DNA of 64,000 bases from Odontocerum albicorne (Eukaryota; Arthropoda; Insecta; Trichoptera; Odontoceridae). Below, piece by piece: positions 33,775 through 43,806 of the stretch (position 1 is the stretch's first letter; every line of letters starts with the position of its first letter). Location: NCBI GenBank assembly GCA_949825065.1, contig OX463838.1, positions 8,658,251-8,722,250 of the forward strand, given 5' to 3'. The position numbers were made by a program, and so were the translations under genes. The notes beneath the pieces were generated by a model. The model did no database searches, was not told the origin of the DNA, and saw only the letters and a program-made list of their open reading frames with translations.

Positions 33775-34065
33775 TATATTTTATTTTATTTATTTATTTT
33801 ACACATGACAAGAAATATACTGAATCATTTGTATATTTCTTGAAATATATTGTACATTAATGTACGAATATGTATAATATATTCAAAGAAATATAAATAT
33901 AATGTATCACACATAAATAAATGTATGAGAAATATTCATAAATATACGAAAAAACAACAGGTAATTTAATTTGGACACAATTTTAATGGATTTGGGTTTG
34001 TTGCCTTTAATTCGTCGTGTCCCCAGTAAACTAGGCTTTTGCCTGTATCTCACTGAGGATATATA
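33775..34065 (+). repeat. Dispersed repeat family R, copy 1
   Basis: TTTATTTATTTTACACATGA starts the copy, and ACAACAGGTAATTTAATTTG with GGGTTTGTTGCCTTTAATTC and CAGTAAACTAGGCTTTTGCC closes it. The same blocks occur in the same order at 43620-43806 and in triplicate at 52340-53037. This copy has about 100 extra AT-rich bases in the middle (33835-33950). The nature of the family is unknown. Confidence 0.75.
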
Positions 34066-34202
34066 TCATGAAAAAATAAATCGATACTTCTTTCCGATTT
34101 TTGATTATGTACTCGTAAAACCCCGTTGCACATTCTCATCAACCTGACAAACAGTGACACTAAATTACGTATGTATACAAAGATTAAATTATTATTATGT
34201 TT

Positions 34203-34370
34203 ACTATTCGTGGCTTAGTTTGTAAGACGCCTCTCTCCCAACCCGGGGGTTGCGGGTTCAATTCTGGTTGAGACCCAAATAAAAAAAAATATTCCTATAT
34301 GTTTTCACTTCAGGCCTTTTTAACATCTTTTTGGTGATTGCAAGAGATTACTATGTTGCCAGGTAGTACA
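34203..34370 (+). repeat. SINE family S2, near-complete copy
   Basis: CGTGGCTTAGTTTGTAAGAC (A box) and GGGGGTTGCGGGTTCAATTC (B box) are followed by GTTTTCACTTCAGGCCTTTT. The tail reads GCAAGAGATTACTATGTTGC and then GCCAGGTAGTACAATAAC. Confidence 0.85.
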
Positions 34371-34384
34371 ATAACACAATTATG

Positions 34385-35080
34385 TAAAACTTTAATACTA
34401 TATTTACACACACCATCACGCCATTTTCCTGTCGGGGTAGGCAGAGAGGACATAGCGCCATACTTTGCCAATTCGACACATGTATACACCTCATACAACC
34501 TCGACGATTTATCTAACTACTTTTCCTTCTTTCAGAATATCATTCATTTGATCCAACCATGCTTTTGTTGGTCTTTCTCTCCTACGCCTTCCACTCACTA
34601 AATGTTGTGTTAGTCTTTCTTCATTTATTCGTTCAACATGTCCAAACCATCTCAACATACTCTTATTCATCTTACTTAACACACCAGCCTTACGTTCACA
34701 TTCATCCCTTATCACTTCATTCCGTATTCTGTCATACATTGTTACTCCATGTATTTTTCTCAATGCACTCATCTCTACAGCATTAATTTGGCTCCACTAA
34801 GTCTTTTCTCCACGTTTTACTCCCATGCATCAAAGTTGGCATAAAAATATTGTTGTGGACTATCATCTTAGCAGTTTTTAATACTTTCCGGTTCGAGTAT
34901 GTAAGTTTTAGTGCCCTCTTGACTTTGTTTCCTAACCCTACACGCCTTTCGATATGCATCTTAACTCTTCCATCATCTGATAATATACTACCTAATTAGC
35001 AGAATTCCTCAACTTGCTTAAATATTTTATTTCTCACCCATATTAGTATGTCGCATTTACTTTACCTTTCACAGTAATCT
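34385..35080 (-). pseudogene. LINE A ORF2 C-terminus and 3' end, inverted
   Basis: The minus-strand frame 34509-34772 is open and reads MSALRKIHGVTMYDRIRNEV, then LRWFGHVERINEERLTQHLV, then a basic RRRRERPTKAW segment. 'RNE' followed by 'LRWFGHVER' and a basic GRPR-type patch is a very common arrangement in the C-terminal tail of LINE reverse transcriptases. Upstream (34790-35040, minus strand) are further broken pieces of the same protein. The 3' end (34395-34470) carries the LINE A signature CCATTTTCCTGTCGGGGTAG. The reverse transcriptase core is missing. The left end of a Tc1/mariner-type fragment abuts it at 35081. Confidence 0.75.
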
Positions 35081-35470
35081 CCGGAAACGGTGATGTTAAT
35101 TGACCACCAAGATCATGTGGTCTGACACCGTTGGACTATTTTCTCTGGGGTTACGTGAAATGCCAGGTCTATAAGGATGACCCCCAATCAATTCCTGAGC
35201 TGAAGGACGAAATTATTCGCGTTATTGGTGAGTTAGAACCGCAATTGTTCCAAAATGTCATCGAAATTTTCGACAAAAGAGTGGACATCTGTGGAGCTGC
35301 AAGAGGCGGACATTTGGCGGATATTGTTTTTTTTGTGTTTTAATGTCATGCATTTGTACTTCAATGACCAATAAAAAGTTTTTTGAAATCAAAGCAAATT
35401 GGGTATTTTATTCACAAATGAAAAAAAATTGAATTAAAAAAATCTCTCAATTTGATAGACCCTTTATAAT
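35081..35470 (+). mobile_element. Tc1/mariner-type element, 5'-truncated
   Basis: The right end TCTCAATTTGATAGACCCTT corresponds to the inverted end of 25157-25720, and the two copies align throughout. It begins at CTCCGGAAACGGTGATG, almost exactly the point at which the other copy has its internal deletion join. The left end is missing, so it cannot move. Confidence 0.85.
35083..35343 (+). pseudogene. Tc1/mariner-type transposase C-terminus
   Basis: The frame reads SGNGDVN, a stop in place of the tryptophan codon (TGA at 35101), then PPRSCGLTPLDYFLWGYVKC, IPELKDEIIRVIGELEPQL and RVDICGAARGGHLADIVFF. Here the acidic residue of LTPLDYFLWG is kept, unlike the copy at 25.4 kb. The rest of the catalytic domain and the N-terminal DNA-binding part are absent. 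The open part from 35131 is 70 codons long. Confidence 0.82.
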
Positions 35471-36173
35471 AAAGTAATGTGATTAATAAAACAGGCTTAC
35501 GGTATTTTTTGTTCAAGGGTACAAATTGACAGTAAATAAATGTTCATTGCAAGTTATTCCTCGGTATACTGTTCTGCGGAATATATATTTTTAACAAAGA
35601 AATACTCCGGATATGTAGGCAGACCTTCCGCCTCGATCATCTGAAGGGATTGAGGGATTCATTCGTGTGAATGCTGATCACGTGCCGAATCAAATGGTCG
35701 CCAGGGCCTGCTGGCTATAGTGGGCGGTTTTTTCTTCTTATTTCTTGTATTCTTCGTGCTGTGTTCTCACGACTGTTTGGATTGTTCCCGCATCTGGCTC
35801 GCCACGATTGTCAACTTTAGTTACATCTTTTCCGGGTGGCCTTTGATGAGACTGACAGATTTCCCGCGCACTGTCTTGTGTGATATTCTGATATTCGCTA
35901 TCCTTTTACAAATTAATGTCATTGTCTTATTTGAATTCTTGTCTGACGTCTTTTACATCGCGCATTTTCCAGACGCAGAATTTTCTTATCATTCCTCTCA
36001 AAACAGTGCATCTAATACTCTTGCTGGTCCGCGTCTCAATAAGAAATAATAAATCACTCTACTAATAATTTTGATTCTTACCGGTAAAAACTCGAAGACT
36101 TTTATAGCACTGTATCGTAACATTTGCCTCTGTATGAGCCTAATGATTTATATTAGGCACCGGTGAAAAAATG
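35471..36173. other. Unassigned DNA with possible repeat seed
   Basis: A 109-codon plus-strand frame (35720-36049) is open; the product is hydrophobic (GGFFFLFLVFFVLC at the start) and unrecognised. TGAATGCTGATCACG at 35671 and GCACTGTATCGTAACA at 36107 resemble parts of the 75-bp unit that becomes tandem at 36174, so the array may have grown from local sequence. Confidence 0.4.
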
Positions 36174-37148
36174 GATCGAAATCAGGTCGCCTGAATGCTG
36201 ATCAAGTATGTTATGGTAACCACCAGTTTAAGGTGCTGTATCGTAAATGATCGAAATCAGGTCGCCTGAATGCTGATCAAGTATGTTATGGTAACCACCA
36301 GTTTAAGGTGCTGTATCGTAAATGATCGAAATCAGGTCGCCTGAATGTTGATCAAGTATGTTATGGTAACCACCAGTTTAAGGTGCTGTATCGTAAATGA
36401 TCGAAATCAGGTCGCCTGAATGCTGATCAAGTATGTTATGGTAACCACCAGTTTAAGGTGCTGTATCGTAAATGATCGAAATCAGGTCGCCTGAATGCTG
36501 ATCAAGTATGTTATGGTAACCACCAGTTTAAGGTGCTGTATCGTAAATGATCAAAATCAGGTCGCCCGAATGTTGATCAAGTATGTTATGGTAACCACCA
36601 GTTTAAGGTGCTGTATCGTAAATGATCGAAATCAGGTCGCCTGAATGCTGATCAAGTATGTTATGGTAACCACCAGTTTAAGTTGCTGTATCGTAAATGA
36701 TCGAAATCAGGTCGCCTGAATGCTGATCAAGTATGTTATGGTAACCACCAGTTTAAGGTGCTGTATCGTAAATGATCGAAATCAGGTCGCCTGAATGCTG
36801 ATCAAGTATGTTATGGTAACCACCAGTTTAAGGTGCTGTATCGTAAATGATCGAAATCAGGTCGCCTGAATGCTGATCAAGTATGTTATGGTAACCACCA
36901 ATTTAAGGTGCTGTATCGTAAATGATCGAAATCAGGTCGCCTGAATGCTGATCAAGTATGTTATGGTAACCACCAGTTTAAGGTGCTGTATCGTAAATGA
37001 TCGAAATCAGGTCGCCTGAATGCTGATCAAGTATGTTATGGTAACCACCAGTTTAAGGTGCTGTATCGTAAATGATCGAAATCAGGTCGCCTGAATGCTG
37101 ATCAAGTATGTTATGGTAACCACTAGTTTAAAGTGTTGTATCGTAAAT
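36174..37148. repeat. Satellite-like array, 75 bp x13
   Basis: Thirteen head-to-tail units of exactly 75 bp each begin GATCGAAATCAGGTCGCCTG and contain GCTGATCAAGTATGTTATGG and TAACCACCAGTTTAAGG. I see only scattered single-base differences (for example near 36551, 36570, 36684 and 36901) and a more diverged last unit. No length variation is visible. The unit is 25 codons long, yet every frame has a stop in each unit, so it is not protein-coding. High homogeneity indicates recent or ongoing expansion. Confidence 0.97.
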
Positions 37149-37199
37149 GACACAACCACATCCGTGGGAAGTATAGTAGGTATTGGAATATTTATTGTA

Positions 37200-37390
37200 C
37201 AATGACCTCCGTGGCGTAGTTGATAAAACATAAGTTTACCAACTCGAGGATTGCAGGTTCGATTCTCAATGGTACCTAGATATTTTAAAAAACGTTTCAA
37301 TCTGGTTTTCACTTAAGACTTATTTAAAAAAAATCTGGTTGGTTGGAAGAAATTGCCACATGGCAATAAACTCGCCAAGTTGTACTATGA
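37200..37390 (+). repeat. SINE family S2, near-complete copy
   Basis: AATGACCTCCGTGGCGTAGT and GCAGGTTCGATTCTC are the A- and B-box regions. The middle contains CTGGTTTTCACTTAAGACTT and the tail TTGGTTGGAAGAAATTGCC and ACTCGCCAAGTTGTACTATG. It starts about 50 bases after the 75-bp array. Confidence 0.85.
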
Positions 37391-37605
37391 TTTATTTGAA
37401 GTTTTTAGGAATTATTCTTTCAGTTTTTCCAATTCTTCACGCTCAATATATTTTGTTTTATCTAAGAATTTTTCGGAATTAGATCCGTTTAGTGTTCAAA
37501 ATTATCTCGTAAAAGTTGGTGTTGGTGGGCGCGGTTGAGTAAATCAAATCGCGTGTGTGAGAACGCAACAGATAAAGTGATCTCATAAAAGGTCCTGACA
37601 TCGAG

Positions 37606-38061
37606 TCTTTACATGACGTTTGCGGGATGGCTCCCATCAATTTCACGATACCCAAACATAAGTCTTTACATGGCGTTTGCGGGATGGCTCCCATCAATTT
37701 CACGATACCCAAACATAAGTCTTTACATGACGTTTGCGGGATGGCTCCCATCAATTTCACGATACCCAAACATAAGTCTTTACATGACGTTTGCGGGATG
37801 GCTCCCATCAATTTCACGATACCCAAACATAAGTCTTTACATGACGTTTGCGGGATGGCTCCCATCAATTTCACGATACCCAAACATAAGTCTTTACATG
37901 ACGTTTGCGGGATGGCTCCCATCAATTTCACGATACCCAAACATAAGTCTTTACATGACGTTTGCGGGATGGCTCCCATCAATTTCACGATACCCAAACA
38001 TAAGTCTTTACATGACGTTTGCGGGATGGCTCCCATCAATTTCACGATACCCAAACATAAT
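37606..38061. repeat. Minisatellite, 57 bp x8, open in three frames
   Basis: Eight units of exactly 57 bp each contain TCTTTACATGACGTTTGCGG, GATGGCTCCCATCAATTTCA and CGATACCCAAACATAAG. I see one internal difference (ATGGCG for ATGACG near 37671). Because 57 is 19 codons, frames stay open through the array: 37613-38113 (+, repeat text FAGWLPSISRYPNIS), 37627-38088 (+, repeat text APINFTIPKHKSL) and 37479-38162 (-, repeat text CLGIVKLMGAIPQT). Openness in several frames follows from the repetition and is not evidence of a gene. If any frame were expressed it would be a 19-residue repeat protein. Confidence 0.96.
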
Positions 38062-38429
38062 GTGCGGACGAGAAGTATTTGTTTGTGATTACCCATATCA
38101 ACCATTTCCTTAATAAAGATCACATTCGGGACTCTCGCCAGTCTTGGCTCACAAGGTCTCAAAGCACTCTATTGCGGCCCATTCCTGCCGCTCCACTTCC
38201 ACACCCCGTCCCGCCCGCCTACTTGGGCGGGAGGTGGATCCGCCCAGGAAAACGTCTCGCCCGTCACACTGGAATGTAGAGTCATGAACTTCTTGGTATC
38301 GAGTCACGTTTACGTTAACATTACCTTATTCAATACTTTTTATTTTTGATGAAACTTCTACTCAAGGCTGATTTTTTTATAATTTAAAACCTTTATACTC
38401 CTTTAGCTTGTTTACTATGGTAAATGATA
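38062..38429. other. Unassigned DNA; G+C-rich island with hairpin
   Basis: Around 38130-38275 is among the most G+C-rich stretches of the window. It contains a hairpin, CCCGCCC and GGGCGGG around an 8-base loop (38210-38231). No frame is convincing. Possible uses include a promoter-type GC box region or an untranslated exon; neither is supported directly. Confidence 0.4.
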
Positions 38430-38600
38430 TTGTATTTTGAAAAAAAAAATGAAACGTAGAAAGTCAAAGAAGTTCTATGAAAAAGTGTATAGATATGGTA
38501 GAGGCGAATTATGTGTGTCGAAATAGGAAAGTCTGGCACTATGTCCTCTCTTCCTACTCCGACATGGAAATGGTGTGATGGTATATATGTATGTATTGTA
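38430..38600 (+). pseudogene. LINE A 3' end
   Basis: GAAACGTAGAAAGTCAAAGA, TCTGGCACTATGTCCTCTCT and TCCGACATGGAAATGGTGTG, with GGTATATATGTATGTATTG, form the LINE A 3' end in plus orientation. Only the last part of the coding region is left, with stops. Confidence 0.7.
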
Positions 38601-38624
38601 CATAAATATAATTTTTATTTAAGA

Positions 38625-39410
38625 AGCCTGGTTTCGAGAGATGGAGAAAGATATTGAGAGGCGTGTTGCTGCAGAGCGCAAGGACAATAGCGCACCTTGT
38701 ACTATTTTTTTGATACTAATAAATCAATCTTTAAAAAATATTGTTCAAAGTGGAGGGCTAATTAATGCCACCTTTGTGGAATGGAAGCGACATCTGAGTA
38801 TTGAAAGTGGGTGATAAGAGCAAAATAAATGCTTTAGGAATGCGTGCCTTGCGTAGAATATCTGGTACTACAATATATGATATCTGGTACTACAATCTGG
38901 TAGAATATCTGGTACTACAATATATGATATCTGATACTACAATCTGGTAGAATATCTGGTACTATAATACAATATGTTATATCTGCTCCAACAATCTGGT
39001 AGAATATCTGGTACTACAATATATGATATCTGGTACTACAATCTGGTAGAATATCTGGTACTACAATATATGATATCTGATACTACAATCTGGTAGAATA
39101 TCTGGTACTATAATACAATATGTTATATCTGCTCCAACAATCTGGTAGAATATCTGGTACTACAATATATGATAGAGTACGGATAACAGTTTTAATTTGA
39201 CCACATTAGGAGAATAAGACGCGAAGACTAACAAAACAATTATATCTGTATAAAATGAATGGAGCGCGAGGAAGGAGTAGATCGATGAAAGAGCGTAAGG
39301 AGATAGTCGGAGAAATTTTAAATGAGGGAAAGGTAAATAGTATAAGAAACAGAAAAGATTATATGACGAGATGTATGAATGTGGACGAGGCGAGAGCTTT
39401 GCGCAATCAC
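38625..39410 (+). pseudogene. LINE A remnant split by an internal tandem array
   Basis: The first part (38635-38860) reads EKDIERRVAAE and then KSKINALGMRALRR in shifting frames. The last part (39255-39410) reads GARGRSRSMKERKEIVGEIL, then RNRKDYMTRCMNVDEARAL. This is the LINE A order. Between them lies the array at 38863-39175, so the repeat grew inside the element and displaced the RNE/WFGHV segment. All pieces are out of frame with each other. Confidence 0.65.
38863..39175. repeat. Higher-order tandem repeat, 146 bp x2
   Basis: The basic words are AATATCTGGTACTACAATAT and ACTACAATCTGGTAG, in alternating order. The 146-bp super-unit, marked by ATCTGCTCCAACAATCTGG at 38981 and 39127, is repeated twice with hardly any difference. 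Confidence 0.85.
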
Positions 39411-40117
39411 ATTCATTTTTCCAAATTTTGTGTACATTATACAGGGCACGCTAATCGCTATTTATTTATTCCTCAAAAATATCCTACTCTTTTTGTTCTT
39501 TCAGTATATCAAATTGAAATTGTCAACGATAAATTGTGTGGAATGTAGCATCTTGCCTAACGTGTATCAGGCAATATACTCGTACATCAAGATATAGTAA
39601 AGATAAACTCAGTATGTGTTCCCGGTATTTTAAGTTATCTTAAATAAGAAGAACATTTACATGAGCGACTTTCACTTCCTGTTTACCTTTAATTACAGCT
39701 GTTGTGTTATTTTATCAAAAGATATCTATCTATCTTTGAGAATAATTAGATTTTTAAAACTGCCTTTGAAATATTTTCAGCTAAATTAACGTGATGTTTT
39801 CATTCAATTTCATCGTTAATTTATTTATTTTTAAGTACAAAAGAACCTCGATAAGGTATTTACATAATATTTTTTTGTTTTGAAAAACAAACCCCGACTA
39901 ATTTTGATATTTTTTCACGAAGAAACAAATTTTCTATCGTTATTTGAATTAAGATCTTGGTGAATACTTTGATTATTACAAATTACCGATTTCTGAAACA
40001 ACAATTACTGAAATTTTGATTATTACATAATCCTAATCAACGTACCTAACATTTTTGGTTATTACTTGATCTCTTACCTCTTGTTACTTGTAAATTAAAC
40101 AAAAGTGGCGATAACGA
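39411..40117. other. AT-rich DNA, nothing recognised
   Basis: I see no gene or repeat family. Confidence 0.45.
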
Positions 40118-40262
40118 ACCTCCGTGGCGAAGTTACTAGTAGTAGTAAAACGTTAAATTTTCACGTTAAATTTAAATTTAAAACGTTAAATTTAGTTAGT
40201 AGTAGTAAAACGTTAAATTTTCACCCAAGTTTTACGAGTTTGACTCCCAATGGGGAAAATTA
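40118..40262 (+). repeat. SINE S2 head with internal duplication
   Basis: ACGAACCTCCGTGGCGAAGT starts the head and TACGAGTTTGACTCCCAATG is the decayed B box. Between them a segment, AGTAGTAGTAAAACGTTAAA and TTTTCAC, is duplicated about 60 bases apart, so the SINE is split by a local repeat. Confidence 0.6.
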
Positions 40263-40263
40263 A

Positions 40264-40340
40264 AGTTGTTTAGTGTTTGACTAAACAAATCACAATGTTT
40301 TTAAACCTCCACAGTGTTAACGTCTTAACTATAATTATTT
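40264..40340 (-). repeat. P-family outer-arm fragment, P5
   Basis: TTTTTAAACCTCCACAGTGT and TAACGTCTTAACTATAA are the complement of the outer left arm of the P family (compare 47505-47545). No core motif is included. Confidence 0.6.
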
Positions 40341-40587
40341 TTTTTAAATAGGCCTTTATACGTCAAGAAATTTTCACATAAGCTCGCCATTTGTACTGTG
40401 TACATTAAAACTATGATACGATACGAAACATCGTCAACATATATTTTTTATAAATCCACGATAAGACCAAACCTTTCCCGAATATTTTTGTATAGTTGCT
40501 AATTTCAAAACTTTCTTTTTTCAACATTCACTATGTTATTACATCTACCGATAACATATTACTAAGTCATCTTTTCGCGACATTGTT

Positions 40588-41092
40588 AAGGCCGAGGCCA
40601 CACAAAAATGCTTCGTTAGGTGCTAAGCTAGATTTTACGTGACTCATATACTAGGTGACTTCATACCTGGCCACACCAAAGTGCTACGCACAAATTCATT
40701 TGACAGTTGGGAGCGGTTGAGTCAACACACGATGTCACTCTCAAAACTAACCAGTTTCATTATAACTTACAATCTTTATTTATTTTATGTGCAACTTCAT
40801 TCCAAAGTGATTTTATTACAGGTACATTTTTCTATAATTTGCTCGATGGGTTCCACAAAGGCTCCCTTTTATACACAGCTGTCATTGAAACTTCCGCCAT
40901 CTTGTAAATTAACCAACACGTCTATTCGCTAGGAGATTGACTCGATGACTAATCGTCATGCAACGTGGCGCGAAGCGTGCAGTGTGGCCACTGCGATAGT
41001 ATGCGGTACGTTGGTGCACTAGGATATGTTACCTAACTCGCAACATAGCTCTAAGCATCAAGTTAGGCTCCTTCCTGTGTGGCCGAGGCCTA
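40588..41092. mobile_element. Inverted-repeat element with GGCCGAGGCC ends
   Basis: The left end TTAAGGCCGAGGCCACACAA and the right end TGTGTGGCCGAGGCCTAA are inverted repeats, with further complementary words inside (GCTAAGCTAG against the region near CATAGCTCTAAGC). Length is about 505 bp. The interior has a 97-codon frame of chance-like content and no transposase. I cannot assign the superfamily or a clear target duplication. Confidence 0.65.
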
Positions 41093-41912
41093 ACGGTTAA
41101 ATTAAAGCTGTCTTGAATACATCAATTCCATTTTTATGTCTTCATTTATTCCTTCATCTTCTTCACCCTCATTCTAATCGGGTCATAGCCTCAACGCTGG
41201 GACGACTCTCTTCTATACGTCTTTATTCTCAGTCAACATCCGTACTGGGGCTCAGATGAGACTCCTCAGCTGTCAATTACAGGTTTTATATTTGTCATTT
41301 ATCCTGTCGTCTTATTCTTAATAAAAATAAAAAAATAAAAAATTTATATCAAACAATTTTCTGTCAAAAGTTTTATCAATAACTTATTTGGGAGTATCTA
41401 AAAGAATAAGCTGACCCTGGCGTTTTATTTTATCATTCTTTGTTGTAAAATTGTCCGGCTCACATTACTCCGAGAAGCGAATTATCATTATATTCATTCT
41501 CGGAACAGAAAGTTGGGAAATCTTTTAATCTCTTATTTATGTGTCTCTCAAGATAAGATATATATTGTATCAATTTAAATTCGTGCCAATTTCAGTCTCC
41601 GTCATGGAGGCTGGCAGGCAATAGAGACTGTGTAAGGGTAAGATTTATTTACTAATTATTCAATTCCCTAAGCCTTGAGAGAATCTAAGCCGGGCTTACA
41701 GGATCTTTCAGAATAATGTATAATTTCAGATTCCGGAGAACAATGTTTGGATTTGTAGTTCGCTCCGAGTAATTTACATTCGATTATCCAGTTTATGTTT
41801 AGTATGAATTTAATATTTCTCACAATTCTTAAGACGCTCATAACTCGAAAAGATGACCAGGTTCGATATAATCACCAATGAATGAAAAATAACTCGGAAA
41901 ATATTGAAGTTA
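41093..41912. other. Unassigned DNA
   Basis: Composition is mixed, with a slightly G+C-richer part at 41140-41290. I see no gene or repeat family. Confidence 0.4.
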
Positions 41913-42155
41913 TTAACACGTTCACTGCGTATAAAGAGATGCTGAAAATTCGCGAGTTTTTGAAAACCCATAACTTTGTTAAAAATCAAATTCTACTTTC
42001 TATTGAAACATCATATGCAAGTGTATTCCTTCGTGTCTTCAAAACACATTAAACCGGCGACGAATCCTTATCGGGAGACGTTTATGAGTGCACTCAACAT
42101 TCAAGGCTATTTTGTATGGACACGGGAGCCGTGTTCGACGCAGTGAACGTGTTAA
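41913..42155. mobile_element. piggyBac-like MITE, copy 2
   Basis: TTAA occurs at both ends (41913-41916 and 42152-42155). The inverted ends CACGTTCACTGCGT are identical over 14 bases. Length is 243 bp with no transposase. The interior differs from the element at 29312-29540, but the ends are alike (CACGTTCA), so both may depend on related transposases. Confidence 0.85.
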
Positions 42156-42231
42156 TAATGTCCAAAATGTTTTTTTTTATAATATCGTTAGTCGTGAAAG
42201 TAACAAAATTCCTAAAGAGATTATGTATATT

Positions 42232-42491
42232 TCTGTGGCGTTATGGCATAAGTTGATATGTCGGTTTTACCTTAGTTTACAGGAGAAGCAATATTAACTT
42301 TGATAAGCTGTTAAAATCAGTACAAATAAGCGTTTTTTAAGTTTTTTCCAAACGATATATCTTTTGTTTGGATATGACTGACACACCAAGTTTTGCCACA
42401 ACATGCTGAAAAATATTTTCTATAAATTGGGAGAATAAACACACAAAATAACAAAACACAGACATATCAACTTTTGCCATAACGCCACAGA
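42232..42491. mobile_element. Inverted-repeat MITE, 260 bp
   Basis: The left end TCTGTGGCGTTATGGCATAA continuing GTTGATATGTC is inverted at the right as GACATATCAACTTTTGCCAT and then AACGCCACAGA. About 30 of 31 bases match. The interior has no coding frame. Target-site duplication is not clear, so the superfamily is open. Confidence 0.8.
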
Positions 42492-42762
42492 TTTATGACA
42501 CCAATCAATCATTAATTAAGCTTATTAGTTCACTACTAGATATACGAGTATGCCTTCGTTCGTCGTCTCAATAGTTAGAACTCGACATGCACTTAACCCT
42601 AACTGACAAAAATATTCAGTAATAAATTTTTTTTTCCAGTAATTACATTAATCCCCGCGAAAGTTTTACTTCCTATCTCGAAGCTGTCTTCAGGCGAAAT
42701 GATCCCGGATTGTTACGAGAACAATGTTAAGGTGCAACTGGTGAAACGTTTCGTCGAAAATA
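42492..42762. other. Unassigned DNA
   Basis: Nothing is recognised. A TACGAGTA octamer lies at 42543. Confidence 0.4.
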
Positions 42763-42936
42763 TATGTGGTCTTATGACCCGAAAGAAAATGTATGTGGTC
42801 TTATGACCCGAAAGAAAATGTATGTGGTCTTATGACCTGAAAGAAAATGTATGTGGTCTTATGACCTGAAATAAAATGTTTGTGGTCTTATGACCCGAAA
42901 GAAAATGTATGTGGTCTTATAACCCGAAAGACAAAA
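42763..42936. repeat. Minisatellite, 29 bp x6
   Basis: Six units with period 29 start at 42763, each TATGTGGTCTTATGACCCGA followed by AAGAAAATG. They differ only by single C/T or A/T changes and a diverged last unit. Confidence 0.93.
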
Positions 42937-43059
42937 ATATGAAAGATGATTTTTGCATTCTTTGTTTATTTATTACTATTCCATTTTTGTTTATGACTTT
43001 ATGTTATATTTACTTCGTGTTTCTTGTCAACATGAGATCAAGGTATTTACAATCATACC

Positions 43060-43505
43060 AAAAAGCTAAATCGATCTCGAATATTTTCTATTGTTTTGTA
43101 TGGCGCTGAAATATGGACTATAAAAGCCCGAGAACGTGCATGAATAAATTTCTTTTGAGATATAGTGTTGGCGTCAAATGCTGATAATTCCGCAGATCGC
43201 CAGAAGAACAAACGTCTCCATACTACAGGAGCTAAATGTGACTGTACGATTTTCCTCAATATGCTTCCAGCACATTCTGCGCATTTCCAGATGTGAGTTA
43301 GATAACCTGGAGAAATTTATGGTCATAGGAAGTTTACCAAGAAGAAGCGGCTGAGGCAGAGCACAAGAAATATGGAGCGATCAAATGAAGGAATTTACTT
43401 GCGGAAGTCTGTACTCTGTCATAACGGCAGATGACTGAGAAGAGTGGAGACGTGTCGTCGCAACCTGTACCATTGACCCTCAGTAATGAGGAGCGACAGA
43501 GTTGA
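43060..43505 (+). pseudogene. LINE C ORF2 C-terminus, decayed
   Basis: The frame opens with LYGAEIWTIKARER (the conserved 'YG.E.WT.' segment after the reverse transcriptase). After a frameshift it reads RRTNVSILQELNVTVRFSSI, then ISRCELDNLEKFMVIGSLPR, RSDRVDE-like ends and EEWRRVVATCTIDPQ. The order and motifs are those of a LINE C-terminal tail, distinct from LINE A. Stops and indels are frequent. The 5' part is absent. Confidence 0.75.
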
Positions 43506-43619
43506 TGAGAGTTTATTTAATTAACCCCGACATATTTTACTACAAAATTGATATAATCCATGGGCTTAAAAATTATGACTTGATTGAATTGTGATTTAAG
43601 TTGGTTTTATTACATTCGT

Positions 43620-43806
43620 TTATTATTTCAGTATTTTATTTATTTATTATTTATTATTACACATGACAAGAAATATACATAATTTGCGAAAAAACAACAG
43701 GTAATTTAATTTGGACATACAATTTTAATGGATCTGGGTTTGTTGCCTTTCATTTGTCGTATCCCCAGTAAACTACGCTTTTGCCTGTATATCACTGAGG
43801 ATTAGT
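43620..43806 (+). repeat. Dispersed repeat family R, copy 2
   Basis: ATTATTACACATGACAAGAA, AAACAACAGGTAATTTAATT and TTTGTTGCCTTTCATTTGTC, then GCCTGTATATCACTGAGGA, appear in the same order as at 33775-34065 and 52340-53037. Confidence 0.8.

Noticed and set aside
35720..36049. Membrane protein gene
   Set aside because: The hydrophobic product comes from T-rich DNA, there is no homology that I recognise, and no splice or promoter context.
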